DNA from: an uncultured Sphingobacteriaceae bacterium
Lineage (GTDB): Bacteria; Bacteroidota; Bacteroidia; Sphingobacteriales; Sphingobacteriaceae
Direction: 5' to 3'
DNA length: 14,796 nt
Assembly (NCBI GenBank): GCA_937875035.1
Contig: CALNCF010000219.1
Location: forward strand, 1 to 14,796
The first letter of the stretch is position 1. Each line of letters begins with the position of its first letter. The position numbers and the translations under genes are program-made. The notes below the pieces were generated by a model. That model had not been told where the DNA came from, did no database searches, and saw only the letters and a list, made by a program, of their open reading frames with translations. Below, piece by piece: positions 13,430-14,796 of this stretch.

Positions 13430-14796
13430 TTATAAGTTGCCGACCATGTTTTCCGGTCTTACCCACTCATCGAATTGTTCGGAAGTAAGCAGGCCCAGCT
13501 CGATCGCAGCTTCTTTCAGGGTCTTGTTCTCCTTGTGTGCTTTCTTCGCGATCTTCGCCGCGTTGTCGTAACCGATATGCGTGTTCAGCGCGGTAACCAG
13601 CATCAGCGAATTATCAAGATTTTTCTTGATGTCAGTATAGTTAGGCTCGATGCCTGTCGCGCAATTATTGTTGAAAGATACACATGCGTCGCCGATAAGG
13701 CGGGCAGAGTGCAGCACATTGGCCGCGATCATCGGCTTGAATACGTTCAGCTCGAAATGCCCGGTAGCGCCTCCGACAGATACCGCTACATCGTTCCCGA
13801 TCACCTGCGCGCATACCATGGTCAGCGCTTCCGGTTGCGTAGGGTTTACCTTGCCCGGCATAATGGATGATCCCGGCTCATTATCAGGAATGATGATCTC
13901 GCCGATCCCGCAACGTGGTCCGGAGCTGAGCATACGAACATCGTTCCCGATCTTCATCAATGCTACCGCCGCACGTTTCAGCGCTCCCGAAAGTTCTACC
14001 ATCGCGTCATGCGCAGCCAGCGATTCAAATTTGTTCGGCGCGGTTACAAAAGGATACCCGCTTAGCTCAGCGATCTTTTTCGCTACCAGCTCCGCGTATC
14101 CTTTCGGTGCATTCAGCCCGGTTCCAACCGCCGTTCCGCCCAATGCCAGCTCGCTCACCATTTCCAGCGCATTCTTAATAGCGCGGATGCTGTTCGTGAT
14201 CTGCTGCACATAGCCGGAGAATTCCTGTCCTAAGGTAAGAGGCGTTGCATCCATAAAATGGGTACGGCCGATCTTAACGATCTCGCGGAAGTCATTTGAT
14301 TTTTTAGCAAGAGTATCACGCAGCATCTCCAACCCCGGGATGGTTATTTCCATCACCTGTTTGTAGGCAGCAATGTGCATAGCCGTAGGGTATGTATCGT
14401 TAGATGATTGTGATTTATTCACATCATCGTTCGGGTGTAATGCTTTTTGATCGTCAGTCAGCTTTCCGCCGGAAATAACATGTCCGCGGTTGGCAACTAC
14501 CTCGTTCACATTCATATTGCTTTGCGTTCCCGATCCGGTCTGCCAGATCACAAGCGGAAATTCATCATCCAGCTTTCCTTCCAGGATCTCATCACACACC
14601 TGCCCGATCAGCTTCGCTTTGTCGGCGCTTAATACGCCAAGGTCTGTATTGGTCAGTGCGGCCGCCTTTTTTAAAACGGCGAATGCTTTTATAATTTCAA
14701 TCGGCATCTTGTCGCCAGGACCGCCGATCCTGAAGTTTTGTAAAGAGCGCTAGGTTTGTGCAGCCCAGTATTTATGAGCAGGAACCTGTACTTCGC
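13430..14796 (-). CDS. fumC: Class II fumarate hydratase, with an in-frame TAG near the N-terminus (5' end outside window)
   Basis: FumC interconverts fumarate and L-malate in the TCA cycle, as a homotetramer without an iron-sulfur cluster. Family motifs in order: [39 protein letters not shown] (catalytic His), [12 protein letters not shown], and the flexible SS-loop signature [16 protein letters not shown]. The C-terminus is complete at 13430. The frame upstream of ATG 14707 continues with family sequence to the window edge: [14 protein letters not shown], then TAG (14752-14750), then [14 protein letters not shown] leading into Met at 14707. The conserved motif is AQTQRS, so the TAG replaces a glutamine codon, most simply CAG. 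Initiation at 14707 would give 425 residues lacking about 40 N-terminal residues of the roughly 465-residue family, probably impairing folding. A sequence error, a real nonsense mutation or a suppressed stop are all possible. The TPR, comA and aroE neighbours are unrelated in function. Confidence 0.94.

Noticed and set aside
13650..14213. 187-codon open frame on the plus strand within fumC
   Set aside because: It lies wholly opposite conserved fumC motifs, and its sequence is Ser/Ala/Pro-rich as expected from antisense reading.
14750..14752. Genome-wide reassignment of TAG to glutamine as the explanation for fumC
   Set aside because: Only one such codon is visible in the window and the lipoprotein gene appears to end properly in TAG at 1882-1884, so a point change or base error is simpler.

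Overview
The window looks like chromosomal DNA of a member of the Bacteroidota. The evidence is a TonB-dependent receptor followed by a small lipoprotein with an acidic surface-export-type tail, -7 elements of the TAnnTTTG type, few Shine-Dalgarno sequences, stop codons that are almost all TAA, and protein sequences (HisS, HutH, class 7 aldehyde dehydrogenase, an M1 peptidase with a beta-barrel tail) of the type found in that phylum. Base composition looks balanced by eye. No phage, transposon, CRISPR or tRNA/rRNA gene is visible, and no gap between genes exceeds 300 bases.

Layout. (1) Positions 1-1884, plus strand: the end of a TonB-dependent outer-membrane receptor and a lipoprotein 24 bases behind it, closed by a hairpin shared with the convergent hutH. 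(2) Positions 1965-7734, minus strand, read right to left: a TPR-repeat protein, a phosphosulfolactate synthase (ComA family), a low-molecular-weight tyrosine phosphatase-family protein with its own terminator, hisS and hutH. (3) Positions 7735-7906: a divergent intergenic region. (4) Positions 7907-12550, plus strand: an exported M1 metallopeptidase with a long C-terminal beta-rich region, then an ALDH7-type aldehyde dehydrogenase with its own -7 box, closed by a 16-bp perfect hairpin. (5) Positions 12631-14796, minus strand: fumC (cut by the window edge), a strong terminator, and aroE.

The genes are mostly housekeeping (histidine charging and histidine breakdown, the TCA cycle, the shikimate pathway) with some envelope functions (nutrient receptor, surface lipoprotein, secreted peptidase). 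I see no convincing new multi-gene system.

The most striking signals are two damaged 5' ends in normally essential or central genes. hisS has a clear frameshift: about 4 bases are missing near 4763, just upstream of an A-AAA-AAT slippery heptamer that would restore the frame by -1 slippage. fumC has an in-frame TAG replacing a conserved glutamine codon at 14750-14752. Two independent lesions this close together most simply suggest consensus or assembly errors, but decay or recoding can be tested. Other points of interest are the peptidase-barrel fusion, the ComA homologue in a non-methanogen, and a promoter element that appears to sit inside the T-tract of the preceding terminator.
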